DNA of 64,000 nt. It comes from Burkholderiales bacterium PBB3 (lineage in GTDB: Bacteria > Pseudomonadota > Gammaproteobacteria > Burkholderiales > Burkholderiaceae_C). A program made the position numbers and the translations under genes. The notes beneath the pieces were generated by a model, which saw nothing but the letters and a program-made list of their open reading frames with translations, searched no databases and was not told the origin of the DNA. The stretch spans positions 328,761 through 392,760 of the forward strand of contig NKIK01000001.1 of NCBI GenBank assembly GCA_002256115.1, written 5' to 3'. This document shows positions 43,867 through 53,873 of this stretch, one piece after another (the first letter of the stretch is position 1; the number at the start of each line of letters is the position of its first letter).

Positions 43867-44787
43867 CTAACGCGGAGGAAAAACCTGAAAAAACTTCCCA
43901 ACCAAGTGATCGCTTGGGACAAAGCCCCAATAGCGACTGTCGAGACTGTTGTCTCTGTTATCACCCAAGACGTAGTAATGGTCTTTGGGCACCAAGCACT
44001 TCACACCGCCAGCGCTGTAGGTGCAGTTTTCTGAATGCGCAAAGGCTTCTGGGGCATGCGGAAAGTCTGGTCTTGCCTTGTCCAGCAAGATTTTGTACTC
44101 GACTTTGCCCAGTGTTTCCATGTGCTGGTTGTAGTAGCGCAATCCAGCGGGATCAAAATAGTCATCCACAGGACGCTGGCTCAGCGCTCGACCATTGACA
44201 GAGAGTGTCCTGTTGCGGTATTCGATTGTGTCGCCCGGCAATCCAACGATTCGTTTGACATATTGAGTTCTTCGATTCGGTGGGAATTCAAAGACAAAGA
44301 CATCACCGCGTTCAACCGGCGCACTCACTGGCGATCGCATCAGACTGACGCCAAACGTTGCGTAGTTTCCATAGCCCCACTTTTGAACTACGAGCCTGGA
44401 ATCCACAGGCAAATTGGGCTGCATGGAACCCGCTGGAATGCTAAACGGTTCAAACAAGAAGGCGCGAGTACTGACCATGAACAAGACAAAAAGTAAGCCC
44501 AGAGACAACAGCCCATACCATCGGCTGTAGGCAGGGCGCACGGCATCCGGCGGAAAACCAAGTGCTTGCACATAGGCGATTCGCGCCAAACCACACATCA
44601 AGGCCAATAGCATCAGTGACGCCAGCCATTCCGGCAAATAAGGAAAGACAAACTGCAAACTTGACAGCCCCAAAGCGATCACCACCGCTGCAATTGCCCA
44701 TCTCCACCGCCCCACATACAGAAAGCCCAGAGGTTGAAAAAAGAAAGTTAGCAGCGCTGCTAGCCAGGCTTTCGGTCGATTCGCCAT
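43867..44787 (-). CDS. lepB: Type I signal peptidase
   Basis: This 306-residue membrane serine protease has three or so N-terminal TM helices. The catalytic Ser121 is in SIPAGSMQPNL, Lys178 in YVKRIVGLPGD, and box E is GDNRDNSLDSRYWGFV. It lacks the usual lepA neighbour and has a non-standard N-terminal helical region, so it is probably a second signal peptidase rather than the housekeeping enzyme. It lies inside the cobalamin array between cobQ and cobT, on the same strand. AGGAGA upstream serves as ribosome-binding site. Any link to cobalamin is unclear. Confidence 0.88.
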   Translation of the reverse strand: MANRPKAWLAALLTFFFQPLGFLYVGRWRWAIAAVVIALGLSSLQFVFPYLPEWLASLMLLALMCGLARIAYVQALGFPPDAVRPAYSRWYGLLSLGLLFVLFMVSTRAFLFEPFSIPAGSMQPNLPVDSRLVVQKWGYGNYATFGVSLMRSPVSAPVERGDVFVFEFPPNRRTQYVKRIVGLPGDTIEYRNRTLSVNGRALSQRPVDDYFDPAGLRYYNQHMETLGKVEYKILLDKARPDFPHAPEAFAHSENCTYSAGGVKCLVPKDHYYVLGDNRDNSLDSRYWGFVPSDHLVGKFFQVFPPR

Positions 44788-44831
44788 AGATGAACGGTCT
44801 CCTGATTTCTATTCTTTTTTAAACAGAGCCA

Positions 44832-46493
44832 CTAATCATTGATCAGCAGACGGTCTAACACACCCGGCTCAAAGTGGGTCGCAATGTAATCGGCCAGCCC
44901 GTCAAACACGGTATCCAGCGTGGGCACTGCCCCACCCAGTTGCGCACCAAACAGCGCTTGCAGCACCGCGGCATCTTCAAACATGCCGTGCAGGTACAGG
45001 CCCAACACATTGCCAGAGGCGTTGCACCAACCCATCCCATCCGGCAACACGGCGATGGCCACATCACCCGCAGCGGCCATAGCCACATGCTGCTGTGTCT
45101 GGCCATGGTGGATTTCGTAGCCACTAACGGACACGCCTGCCAAGGCAGTCCAAGGCGAGGGCACACCGACACCTGAGCTGGAGGGGCCAAAGCCGGGGGC
45201 CGATTTGTGCGCGTTTGGCACCATGAGGCCCCCGGCTTGGCCTCTCAGGGCGTGCGCGCACCAATCCGTACAAAACGAAGTCGACGTATGCCGCACCGTC
45301 TTGTCCTGGTCAAACACTGTGACCAATGGCAACAAGCCCAAGCCCGGCGCATTGCCATCAATCCCATGCGGATCAATCAAGGCCTCACCCAGCATCTGCA
45401 AGCCACCGCACACGCCCAGCACCGCCCCACCCTGCTCTGCATGCCGCGCAATGGCCGCATCCAGCCCTTGCGATCGCAGCCATGCCAAATCACCACTGGT
45501 GTGCTTGGAGCCTGGCAAGATAATCCAGTCCGATGCCTTCAAGCCCGCCAACTCCGACGGGCTACGCACCCACTGCAGGCGCAAGCCCGGAATATTTTTG
45601 AGCGGCTGAAACTCATCCAGGTTGCTGATGCGCGGATAGGCAATCACCGCCACGCACGAGACGGGTGTGAGCGGCGCTGGGCCGCCCCGAGCCGCGAGGG
45701 CCCCCTCGGGGGGCAGCGCAGTACGCGCAGCGACAAGCGTGGGGGTCACATGCGTGCGGTCATCAAACACACCGTCTTCCTCGGGCAGACCATGCTGCCA
45801 CCACATCGGCAGCGTGGCCACAGTGGGAATGCCGGTCACATCCTGCAGCATCTGCGGCGCAGGCGCGAGCAGCGCGGCATCACCACGAAACTTGTTGAGC
45901 ACAAAACCTTTGATGAGCCCGCGCTCATCCTCGGGCAGCAGCGCCCACGTGCCATACAGGTGGGCAAACGCACCGCCGCGGTCAATGTCGGTCACCAGCA
46001 GGCAGGCCGCATTGCCGTGCTTGGCCACGCGCATATTGACGATGTCGCTACTGGAGAGATTGATCTCGGCCGGTGAGCCCGCGCCTTCGATCACCACCAC
46101 ATCGTGCTCGGCACGCAGGGCATCCAGCGCGGCAGCAATCTGTGGCCAGACCTTGAGGCTGCGGCCACGCCACGGCATGGCAGTCAACTCGGCATCGACC
46201 TGGCCCATCAGCACGACTTGGCTGTGGGTGTCGCGCTCGGGCTTGAGCAGCAGCGGGTTCATACGGACATCGGGCACGGCGTTGGCGGCTAGCGCTTGGA
46301 AGTATTGGGCACTGCCAATCTCACCTTGGCCGTTTTCAGAGGCGACAACACGCGCGTTATTGCTCATGTTTTGCGCCTTGAACGGTGCGACCTTCAAGCC
46401 CTGGCGTGCGTAATAGCGGCACAGCGCGGTGGTCAGCCAGCTTTTGCCCGCGCCGCTGGTGGTGCCCAACACCATCACGCATTTGGCTGTCAT
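44832..46493 (-). CDS. cobQ: Cobyric acid synthase
   Basis: CobQ amidates side chains b, d, e and g of adenosylcobyrinic a,c-diamide, using glutamine and ATP. It has an N-terminal ATP-binding domain (VMVLGTTSGAGKSWLTTALCR, residues 7-27; APFKAQNMSNN) and a C-terminal class I glutamine amidotransferase domain with the nucleophile in GVCGGLQMLG (Cys about 362) and GYEIHHG. At 553 residues it exceeds the usual 480-510. An R3 repeat encodes about residues 250-272 (PTLVAARTALPPEGALAARG) in the linker between the domains. Start ATG 46493 overlaps the stop of jetD by 4 nt. Confidence 0.95.
   Translation of the reverse strand: MTAKCVMVLGTTSGAGKSWLTTALCRYYARQGLKVAPFKAQNMSNNARVVASENGQGEIGSAQYFQALAANAVPDVRMNPLLLKPERDTHSQVVLMGQVDAELTAMPWRGRSLKVWPQIAAALDALRAEHDVVVIEGAGSPAEINLSSSDIVNMRVAKHGNAACLLVTDIDRGGAFAHLYGTWALLPEDERGLIKGFVLNKFRGDAALLAPAPQMLQDVTGIPTVATLPMWWQHGLPEEDGVFDDRTHVTPTLVAARTALPPEGALAARGGPAPLTPVSCVAVIAYPRISNLDEFQPLKNIPGLRLQWVRSPSELAGLKASDWIILPGSKHTSGDLAWLRSQGLDAAIARHAEQGGAVLGVCGGLQMLGEALIDPHGIDGNAPGLGLLPLVTVFDQDKTVRHTSTSFCTDWCAHALRGQAGGLMVPNAHKSAPGFGPSSSGVGVPSPWTALAGVSVSGYEIHHGQTQQHVAMAAAGDVAIAVLPDGMGWCNASGNVLGLYLHGMFEDAAVLQALFGAQLGGAVPTLDTVFDGLADYIATHFEPGVLDRLLIND
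45679..45745 (-). repeat. Dispersed repeat R3, copy 1, in frame in cobQ
   Basis: This roughly 67 nt GC-rich element contains CCCCCTCGGGGGGCAGCGC and AAGCGTGGGGG. The same element recurs at 62022-62090 in btuF, and both are read as PTLxAARxALPPEG. Confidence 0.85.
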
Positions 46494-47737
46494 ATTGTTG
46501 TTCTCGTTGTAGATTCCGGCAGCGCGGCTAAGGCCTGTTGCATCCAGCCAAAGCCAATACGCTCCTGCTCCAGCCGCACATCGCAATTCTTTCGGGCATT
46601 TCCCAAGCGCTTGCCGCGCAAATCGTCGAACAACTCGGTCTCGGCAATATGAAGGCGCGGCAAGTCGCGCACTACAGGCTGCGTTTCTTCAACCCATTGG
46701 CTTTCGTGCGCCAACAGCGTGGCGCGATCCATCAATAAGGATTGCACATGGGGCAGCTGGGACCGCAACTGGTCCAAGATGGCAAAGCCATGGGTGTCGA
46801 TATCGCCCCAGTAATAAATGCTGCGCTCATGCAACCAGCGCGCGCCAGTCAGCACTTCAAAGCCGTATCCCGCACCAAAAATCACCATGCTGTCCGCCAA
46901 TGGAGGAAATGCCAAGAAGTTCACCTCGTTCTCGGTAATGAATACGCGCCGCACGGGCAAATCAAGCCGCTCGAAAGCAGCCTGCGTCACCCCAATATCC
47001 TGCTCGCAGAAAGAGGGCAACAGCGCCACCCCTGGATCGAGCAATCGAAAGCGGATGCGCAGAGGTTTGTCTTTGAAACCATACCGTCGGCAAAATTGGC
47101 TTGCACCGCTAGCGCTGATGTCAATGGCTTCCACTGGCAAAGCCAGGTCCAGCAACTCCGAGAGCACGCCCCGGTTCGCCTCGATGAACTTGCTATCCAC
47201 ACCGGGTAGGTCCACCTGCCGCAAATAGATGCCGGGACGCGGATGCGCTTGCAGCCAAGTGATCACTGCCAGTAGGCGCGGCCAGACACTTGCCACAGCC
47301 AGCGCAGTCGAGGGCCGCCTTTCGAGCCACACTAAAACGGCCGGTTGCCGCTCACGCGCCAGTTCCACCAAGCCAGCAAATCGCCTTGCTTCCTTTTGCT
47401 TGCCAATCAACGCCAAAGCGTCATCCAAGGTGTCAAGCCAGACCTCGTCCGGCAAGGTGTTCAGGCCCAGCACGCGGTGGCGAAATTCGCGCATGACAAG
47501 GCGATACCTCGGCGCGCTCACCGTAGGCGCATCGCATCCCAAATCCTTCATCCAAGTCCGCACTTCGTCAAAGCGCTCCGTCAGTTCGGTCGATGTCGGA
47601 CCCGTGAGGCGCAAGCGCCGAGGCGGCGTTACCGCGCCCTGCACGCACAGACGCAGCAGGTCACCCTTGTCCCAGAGTTTTTGGACTTGGGCGCGGAGGT
47701 CGTCGGCTGTCGTCCAATTCAATTGACTCTCCTGCAT
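46490..47737 (-). CDS. jetD: Wadjet nuclease subunit JetD
   Basis: This 415-residue protein matches the JetD family (DUF3322 plus DUF2220), the TOPRIM-type nuclease of the Wadjet anti-plasmid system. JetD cuts circular DNA bent by the JetABC motor. The TOPRIM Glu is in VFITENEVNFLAF (Glu269), and the acidic motif is GDIDTHGF (Asp312, Asp314). A helical N-terminal domain precedes it. Uniquely here, jetD is separated from jetC by two extra genes; its ATG is 2 nt after the small TOPRIM gene. Its stop overlaps the cobQ start, so cobQ could be translated by coupling. Confidence 0.92.
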   Translation of the reverse strand: MQESQLNWTTADDLRAQVQKLWDKGDLLRLCVQGAVTPPRRLRLTGPTSTELTERFDEVRTWMKDLGCDAPTVSAPRYRLVMREFRHRVLGLNTLPDEVWLDTLDDALALIGKQKEARRFAGLVELARERQPAVLVWLERRPSTALAVASVWPRLLAVITWLQAHPRPGIYLRQVDLPGVDSKFIEANRGVLSELLDLALPVEAIDISASGASQFCRRYGFKDKPLRIRFRLLDPGVALLPSFCEQDIGVTQAAFERLDLPVRRVFITENEVNFLAFPPLADSMVIFGAGYGFEVLTGARWLHERSIYYWGDIDTHGFAILDQLRSQLPHVQSLLMDRATLLAHESQWVEETQPVVRDLPRLHIAETELFDDLRGKRLGNARKNCDVRLEQERIGFGWMQQALAALPESTTRTTI

Positions 47738-47739
47738 TC

Positions 47740-48384
47740 CTAGGAAATCAACTTTGACAGGCCGTCACGGAATTTTCCAAAACTGGGCGATGCGTTGTGA
47801 TGAATTTTCATGAAAGGGCCTATCTTTTCAGCCCACTCATGTTTAAGCTGCCCAGCCACTGTCCAGCCTAGCTTTTTGATGGCCGTAGAGCCACCCGCAT
47901 GTACTGCGTCGGCCAATAACTCCCAAGTCCCACATACGCTGTCTTGCACGTAGCGATCCAGCACATCACGCTTAGCGCGTGGAAACGCCTTCAGCAATGC
48001 CGCGCGGTCACCCAGGTACCAGGCCTCCATTTCCTCGATAGCCAGCCGAAACAGGGTGTTCGGTGACGGGTTGCAACTTGCGGCAAGCGATCTCAACTCT
48101 TGCAGAAACGCCTTGCAATCCTGCCGATCCGTGTCCACAACGACCACGACCGCATCAATGCCTGGCGTCTTTCCATAGCCTTGCAATAACCTGGGCAGTT
48201 GGTCTAACAGCATGCGCTTTGCCGGGTCTGCCTTTGCTGTCAAGCCTTGCGGAATGCGTCCAATGCCTTTGTAAGCTTTGAGCCGCCAGGTGTGCGGTGC
48301 GCCCTGTTCACCCAAAATTTGCGGTAGCAGCTTTGCCAGCAGCCTTTCCCCAGAGCTGTCCTCCACCAAAACCTCGATGTGCAT
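47740..48384 (-). CDS. Small TOPRIM-like protein (DUF4276-like), partner of the AAA ATPase
   Basis: This 214-residue protein looks like a DUF4276/TOPRIM-type nuclease partner. The N-terminal strand and Glu are in IEVLVEDSSGERLLAKLLPQIL (Glu8), the acidic DxD in VVVVVDTDRQDC (Asp84, Asp86), and an acidic helix follows in LAIEEMEAWYLGD (Glu117, Glu118, Glu120). These positions suit a metal-binding TOPRIM site. Small proteins of this type usually pair with an OLD/AAA15-like ATPase in defence systems (compare AbiL, RloA/RloB and PARIS). It lies 3 nt after the ATPase gene and 2 nt before jetD, so it is translationally coupled to both. Confidence 0.75.
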   Translation of the reverse strand: MHIEVLVEDSSGERLLAKLLPQILGEQGAPHTWRLKAYKGIGRIPQGLTAKADPAKRMLLDQLPRLLQGYGKTPGIDAVVVVVDTDRQDCKAFLQELRSLAASCNPSPNTLFRLAIEEMEAWYLGDRAALLKAFPRAKRDVLDRYVQDSVCGTWELLADAVHAGGSTAIKKLGWTVAGQLKHEWAEKIGPFMKIHHNASPSFGKFRDGLSKLIS

Positions 48385-48387
48385 GGC

Positions 48388-49665
48388 TTACTTTGCCTCC
48401 AGGTAATCGCTGTACCACAGGCCACCCAGCGGCAAACCCTCGTCAACCAGATTCTTGACAATCTCAAGATCAGACACACGGCGAATCACCGAATAGCCAT
48501 CCGATCCTTTCTCCAGAATCCAAACTTCATCGGGCGACAATGCATCGACAAAATAGGGTTGATGCGTCGTTACAAAAATCTGGGGTGCGTTTTTTTTGCC
48601 CGTAGCATGTGCACGGAACTCTTGCGCCAAAGCTTCCAGTAGCTTGTGGTACAGGCCGTTTTCAGGCTCTTCAATGCAGATAAATGGGGGTGGCTCTGGA
48701 TCATCCATGAGCAACAGATAGGCAAACACCTTAAGGGTGCCGTCGGACATTTGTTGCGCAAAGAAGGGGTCAGCAAACGCTCCATCGTTGAAGCGCAGCA
48801 GCAGGCGTTTGTCTTGGGTTTCTTGCGTGTCAATGCTCTTGATACCGGGAATTTTGGCTGCGATGCGATTCAGCACCGCCTTGAACCGGTCCTTGTGTTC
48901 CCGCGCCATGAACTGCACGACATTTCCAATGTTGTCACCGTGGCTGTTCAAGTGTTTCTGTGGGCCCGCTGTCGGAAGGCTGCGGGCGGCATCAGGGTAA
49001 AAGTACGAAAGGTACCAACCCTTGAGAAAATCCCGAAAACGCTTGATGCGTGGATGCTCTTTGAGCGTACCCAGTGTGGCAACGCCCAACTGGCGCAAGT
49101 CGGTCAGTTCGACCAGCGCTTTAGCACGGTCCTCCTCACCCACTTGTCCAACTGAACCAAAGCTATCTTCTCCATTGCCTTCCTCTTCCTCTTCCTCAAC
49201 CTCCTCCTCTCCAGCCCACACAGTCCCCTTACCATGCTGCAGCCGCAAAAATGGGTAGGGACGGCCGTGCTTTTGCCCCTTGCGCCGCTGCTTGAGCACC
49301 TCCGACTCAACAAATGGGCGACCTGTATCGTCCAACGCAATTGATAACTCATACGTCATGGGCCGTTCACCCTTGGCCTCGCGGTAATAAATCTCAAACC
49401 GTATGGGACCTTCGGTGCCCCTGGAATGCAATCGCTCGTAGCCACCACGTTGCTTCATATCGCAAGCTTGCTCGACGTCGTGAACCAGGCAATCAGCCAC
49501 GAAGCCGAAGGCATCAAACAGGGTGCTCTTGCCCACACCGTTCTTACCAATCACCACGGTAAATGGTGTTAGCGCCGCCCCCCCCTGCTGTGATGAGAGC
49601 TTGCCCAACGTTACATCGCACAGTGCGCGGTAGTTTTGAACGCGAAAACCTTCGATCAATGCCAT
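48388..49665 (-). CDS. AAA ATPase (AAA15/OLD-like) of a nested defence pair
   Basis: This 425-residue ABC-type ATPase has Walker A GKNGVGKS (40-47), an ABC signature-like QMSDGTLK (about 305-312), Walker B FICIEEPENGL (about 328-338) and the H-loop VTTHQPYFVDAL. There is no fused TOPRIM domain; the partner is the small protein encoded 3 nt downstream. A run of glutamates (about 153-166, EEEVEEEEEEGNGEDSFG) interrupts the middle. The gene starts 112 nt after jetC ends, which could allow its own promoter. Family knowledge suggests the ATPase senses an invader and releases or activates the TOPRIM protein. The function here is inferred. Confidence 0.82.
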   Translation of the reverse strand: MALIEGFRVQNYRALCDVTLGKLSSQQGGAALTPFTVVIGKNGVGKSTLFDAFGFVADCLVHDVEQACDMKQRGGYERLHSRGTEGPIRFEIYYREAKGERPMTYELSIALDDTGRPFVESEVLKQRRKGQKHGRPYPFLRLQHGKGTVWAGEEEVEEEEEEGNGEDSFGSVGQVGEEDRAKALVELTDLRQLGVATLGTLKEHPRIKRFRDFLKGWYLSYFYPDAARSLPTAGPQKHLNSHGDNIGNVVQFMAREHKDRFKAVLNRIAAKIPGIKSIDTQETQDKRLLLRFNDGAFADPFFAQQMSDGTLKVFAYLLLMDDPEPPPFICIEEPENGLYHKLLEALAQEFRAHATGKKNAPQIFVTTHQPYFVDALSPDEVWILEKGSDGYSVIRRVSDLEIVKNLVDEGLPLGGLWYSDYLEAK

Positions 49666-49777
49666 GTTCTGTCCTTCTTGGGGCTCACACCCGAGTCATC
49701 ACTTCAAATCTTGTAGGGCCGCAACTATTCGGAAACGCCGAACAGTTGTATTGCCATTTCACGGCCTAGTACTCAGT

Positions 49778-52700
49778 CTACTTCGACACATCCGCTCTAT
49801 TTTTCTCCGCCCGATACTCCTGAATACTCAAATTCCGCAACTTAGACTCCCGCCCCTCCTCGTTCTGCACAAAACCCACGCTGGACACATACGGCTCAAT
49901 GATGTGGATTTTTTGCAATGGGGTGACGATTAGCAGTTGCAAGTTGAGTTGCTGGAACAGCTTCAAGCCGTATTGCGCTGACTCGTCCGAGCCGCGGCCA
50001 AAGGCTTCGTCAATCACTACAAAACGGAAGCTGCGCGAGCGCTTCTCGCCCCAGGCCAGACCGAACTGGTAGGCCAGACTGGCTGCCAGTATGGTGTAGG
50101 CCAGCTTTTCTTTCTGACCGCCGGACTTGCCGCCCGAGTCCGAATAGTGCTCATGCTCACGGTCGTCTTCGCGCCAGCGCTCGCTGGCGGCGAACACAAA
50201 CCAGTTGCGCACATCGGTTACCTTGGTGGCCCAGCGGCGGTCTTGCTCGGTTTGCCCTTCACGGCCGCGCAGGCGCTCGATGATGTGTTTGACCTGCAGG
50301 AACTTGGCTTCTGAGTACTGGCTCTCGTCACTGTTAGTGTTGTTAGCGCCAGAGAGGGAGCCCTCCAGACAGGCGCGCAACTCGGTTTGAAAGTCGCGCA
50401 CCTCGGCGTCCGTCGCTATCTGCGCCACCAATACGATGTAGCGGCCAGGGTTGTAGTCGATCTGCGTCAGCGACTGGTTGATGCGGGTAATGCGCTCCTT
50501 GATGGTCTCGCGCTCGCGGTTGAGTTGTGAATGAAAATGCGCCACCTCGCGGATGGTGTTCTCGTTGAGTAATTCCTTAAAGCGTGCCTCGAAACGCGGC
50601 AAGTCGTCCGCCGCCAGCTTGTCGAGCAGCGTGCGGTAGTCACCTGCGGCCTCCACCGCCACATCGACCTCTTGGGTTTCCAGCGGGTAGCGGGTGCTGA
50701 AACTGCGCATGGCGTCGATGATTTTGTCGCGCAGGCGTTTGATGCGGCCATCGTCGGCGTCAATGGCCTTTTGCAAGCCGTCACGCATTTCGCGTTCTCG
50801 GTTGTCGCAGGATTCGATGGTCAGTGTCTGCTCGCCCAGTATTTCGCTTTGCAAACTGATCAGGCGCAGTGTTACCGGATCTTGCGCCCCACGCCAGTCG
50901 CCACGCAGCGCCTCGGTTTGCCCACGCAGGGCCTGCATGTCACTGGTTTTTTGCTCGGTCTTAGCGCGCCGCTCACGCTGCTCGGTCAACTGTTTGTCGG
51001 TGGCCGCCAACTCTGCTTCCAGCTCGCCCAGGCTTTGGGTCAGCGCCTGCAATACGTCGGAAGCAGCTTTGAGCGCAGCCAGCTCATTCGCCAGCTTAGC
51101 CACTTCCAGCGCAATGGCCTGCCAATCAAGCTCAGCGTAGTCGCGGTACTCCACCAGTTTGGCCAAGGTGTTCAGCCGCTCCTTGATGTCGTCCTGCTCT
51201 CGGCCCACATCGGCCAGTTGTTTGCCGGTATGCGCCAGGCGCGCTTCGAGCCCGCGCTTTTTAGCACTCAGCGCGTCCAGCTTGGCGGTATTGCTCCAGC
51301 CCAGCACATAGCGGCTGCGGTCGTCGATACGGTGCCGGTCATCTTTCTCGTGGCGCTCGCCGCCCTTGCTTTGCCCGGCGCGGGTGATGGCTTTGGGCTC
51401 GCGGCGAAACTGCTCCTGCGTGCTGCAACACACCACGTTGAAGCGTTGCCACACGGCTTGCTCTAGCCACGCGTAAAACGGTGAATCGGGTTTGATGGTG
51501 AGCTTGCGCACCAGCACATCAGCGTGTGCCGATGGCAAGTCCGCCGGTTTGGCCGCCCGCACACAAAAGTACACCAGGCGTCCCTTAAGGTGGGTCTGAT
51601 CCACCCATTCGGCCACTCGGGCGTAGTGCGCCTCTGGCACCAGCAGTGACAGCGCAAAGTTGTGCATCAAGCGCTCGGCCGCGCCCTCCCAATCGCGTTC
51701 CTCGTCGCGCACCTCGATCAACTCGCCGGCAAAGGGCATGGAGTCTTCGCGCAGTTGCAAGGCCTGGCACAGGGCCGTGCGCATGGCGATTTGCTGGGCG
51801 TCGATATTGCTACGCCGACCTTGCAGGCTGGTGATCTCGGCGCTCAAAATGTCGTGCTCTTGCCGCCCTTGGGCAAAGGCCACACCCAGTTCGTTGCACT
51901 GGTTTTGCAGTTCCACCGCACGGTCGCTTTCCACCGCGTGCTTTTGTACGCAGGTTTGCTGCTGCACCAACAAATCTTCTGCGCTGCTGACCTGAAGCAG
52001 GTTGAGCTTGCGGCGCAGCTCGTCGTAACGCGCGGCATTGGTCTTGCGCCGCGCCATCTCTTGCTGTCGGCGTGCGATCTCCGCGTCCAGGTGGGCGATG
52101 CGGTCGCCGCCGTTTTGGGCCATGCTCAGGCGCAGCTCGCGCTCCTGAATCTGTTGCCCGGCCTTGCGCGCTTCCAGCCGTTCGACCTTGGTGCTTTCAC
52201 TGTTGAAGTTGTCGGCCAGTGTTTCCAGGCGTGTATCGATCAGGGCCAGCTTGAGTCCGGCAAAGTGGGGTCTGAGCGCATCACGGCAGGCACGCAGTTC
52301 ATCGGTGCCCGCCACCAGCGCGGTGTGCCGGATGCAGTCCGCTACCAGGGGTGTCAGCAACTCCACCTGCTGCTTGGCCTTGAGCACTGCTTCATGGGCT
52401 CGGTTCAGGTCGTCAAAGTGCGCAATCAGGCCCGAAATGCGCGGCGCCACGTCAAAGGGCTCCAGCATGTGGTGGCGTACAAAATCGGTCAGGTTGCCAA
52501 CCGATTTCATCGACACGGTCTGGTGGAACAGCTCCAGCGCCTGCTCCCCCTCAATGCCAAAACGGCGGCGAAAATGCGCGCCATAGGGCGGGAAGCTGTC
52601 GAACAGTTCCACGCCGTTTTTGCGCAGGCGTTTGCGCAATTGCGGTATCTCAGTGCCAAAGTGCGCAAAGTCGCCAGCCACGGACAAGGGCTTTTCCGCG

Positions 52701-53185
52701 ACGGCATAAAAGCGCTCGGGCTGGCCGCCCGCGTCCTTGATCCAAAACACCTGCGCCAGCGTCACCGTCTGGTCGAACCCCGCGTTGTGGAACACGCCCA
52801 GAATCACCGAATAATTGGTTTGGTCGCGCAGCGCCACAGGTTTGGCTTTACCACTAATCTCGTTGCGCTCGGATTTGTAGTGGCCCAGCACGTAAGAACG
52901 CAGCGAGCGTTCCCGCGCGTCGGCCCCTGCGGCCTTGTTGTAGGCGATGCGTTGGGCCGGCACCAGCAAGGTGGTGATGGCATCGACCAGCGTGGACTTG
53001 CCAGAGCCAATGTCGCCGGTCAGTAGGCCGTTCTTGCCGCCCAGCTCCAAGGTCCAAACCTTTTTGTCGAAGGTGCCCCAGTTGAGGACTTCGAGGCGTT
53101 GCAGGCGAAAGCCAGACAGTGATTCATGGGCGCCGAAATCGAGTTCGGGCGCAGCGGGCTGTTCGGATACGGTTCCATCACTCAT
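49778..53185 (-). CDS. jetC: Wadjet SMC-like motor subunit JetC
   Basis: This 1135-residue MukB/SMC-type ATPase has N-terminal Walker A GDIGSGKS (57-64, [17 protein letters not shown]), two long coiled-coil arms with a hinge in between, and a C-terminal ABC signature [11 protein letters not shown] (about 1017-1027). Walker B is VVIDEAF at about 1056-1062. In Wadjet, JetC with JetA and JetB extrudes DNA loops and hands plasmid-sized circles to JetD. It starts inside the end of jetB (8 nt overlap). Its 3' end is followed by the ATPase/TOPRIM pair rather than jetD. Confidence 0.94.
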   Translation of the reverse strand: MSDGTVSEQPAAPELDFGAHESLSGFRLQRLEVLNWGTFDKKVWTLELGGKNGLLTGDIGSGKSTLVDAITTLLVPAQRIAYNKAAGADARERSLRSYVLGHYKSERNEISGKAKPVALRDQTNYSVILGVFHNAGFDQTVTLAQVFWIKDAGGQPERFYAVAEKPLSVAGDFAHFGTEIPQLRKRLRKNGVELFDSFPPYGAHFRRRFGIEGEQALELFHQTVSMKSVGNLTDFVRHHMLEPFDVAPRISGLIAHFDDLNRAHEAVLKAKQQVELLTPLVADCIRHTALVAGTDELRACRDALRPHFAGLKLALIDTRLETLADNFNSESTKVERLEARKAGQQIQERELRLSMAQNGGDRIAHLDAEIARRQQEMARRKTNAARYDELRRKLNLLQVSSAEDLLVQQQTCVQKHAVESDRAVELQNQCNELGVAFAQGRQEHDILSAEITSLQGRRSNIDAQQIAMRTALCQALQLREDSMPFAGELIEVRDEERDWEGAAERLMHNFALSLLVPEAHYARVAEWVDQTHLKGRLVYFCVRAAKPADLPSAHADVLVRKLTIKPDSPFYAWLEQAVWQRFNVVCCSTQEQFRREPKAITRAGQSKGGERHEKDDRHRIDDRSRYVLGWSNTAKLDALSAKKRGLEARLAHTGKQLADVGREQDDIKERLNTLAKLVEYRDYAELDWQAIALEVAKLANELAALKAASDVLQALTQSLGELEAELAATDKQLTEQRERRAKTEQKTSDMQALRGQTEALRGDWRGAQDPVTLRLISLQSEILGEQTLTIESCDNREREMRDGLQKAIDADDGRIKRLRDKIIDAMRSFSTRYPLETQEVDVAVEAAGDYRTLLDKLAADDLPRFEARFKELLNENTIREVAHFHSQLNRERETIKERITRINQSLTQIDYNPGRYIVLVAQIATDAEVRDFQTELRACLEGSLSGANNTNSDESQYSEAKFLQVKHIIERLRGREGQTEQDRRWATKVTDVRNWFVFAASERWREDDREHEHYSDSGGKSGGQKEKLAYTILAASLAYQFGLAWGEKRSRSFRFVVIDEAFGRGSDESAQYGLKLFQQLNLQLLIVTPLQKIHIIEPYVSSVGFVQNEEGRESKLRNLSIQEYRAEKNRADVSK

Positions 53186-53873
53186 CAGCAGCCCCTGTTT
53201 CTGGTGCGCTCAGTTGCGCTTGGTAGGCCGCGAGGCGCAAATCAAAATCCGCCAGCCATTGCGCATCGACGAAGGCCTTGAGAATGCGGCGCACCTCATA
53301 CACCGGCTCTTGCGCCGTACGCCCCACACTGCTGGCCTGGGGCTTCAAGCGCCGCACAAAGCCCAAGTCGATGATCTTGTTCAGATGTGTCTCCACCTGG
53401 TCCATCAGGCGGGATTCGTTGGAACCGGCGGGCAAGAAGACACGAACCAGTTCCACGACCGCATCGCGCGACAGAATCAAGCGGGTATCGCCGCCACTGG
53501 CATCGAATTCGGCCAGCTTCTTACGCAATAGCGCCAGCAACAAGCTGACCTGAAAACTCAAGGGCCGACGCGCCACCAGACGCGGTAGCTTGGGTGCATC
53601 TTCATCGGGCGCTGAGCGTGAACGCAAAAAAGCATAGCCCTCGGCCTCGTCCAGCACCAAATCCAGCGCCAACACCGCCACATAGTCGCGCAGCCGGGCT
53701 TGCAACTTGAGCAGAGCAGTCCAGGCTTGCGCATCTTCATCGCGGTACAGCACGCTTTTGAGCAGCGGAATGACGAGGCTGCTCAGGTCGTGTTGGGGCG
53801 CGCTGGGATTACCACCGAGATTCATCTCTGAAGCATCGGGCGTATCAGGCGTGTCCGTGGTGTGCATGCTCAA
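53178..53873 (-). CDS. jetB: Wadjet MukE-like subunit JetB (DUF4194)
   Basis: This 231-residue acidic, helical protein is related to MukE/DUF4194. Visible features are [26 protein letters not shown] and a winged-helix-like [41 protein letters not shown] segment. It bridges the kleisin-like JetA and the SMC-like JetC. It overlaps jetA by 4 nt and jetC by 8 nt, the tight coupling expected for stoichiometric complex subunits. Confidence 0.9.
   Translation of the reverse strand: MSMHTTDTPDTPDASEMNLGGNPSAPQHDLSSLVIPLLKSVLYRDEDAQAWTALLKLQARLRDYVAVLALDLVLDEAEGYAFLRSRSAPDEDAPKLPRLVARRPLSFQVSLLLALLRKKLAEFDASGGDTRLILSRDAVVELVRVFLPAGSNESRLMDQVETHLNKIIDLGFVRRLKPQASSVGRTAQEPVYEVRRILKAFVDAQWLADFDLRLAAYQAQLSAPETGAADE

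Noticed and set aside
44788..44831. Bases TCAGGAGACC upstream of lepB look like the B12 box of a cobalamin riboswitch
   Set aside because: The gap is only 44 nt, the rest of the riboswitch cannot fit, and AGGAGA is well placed as the ribosome-binding site.
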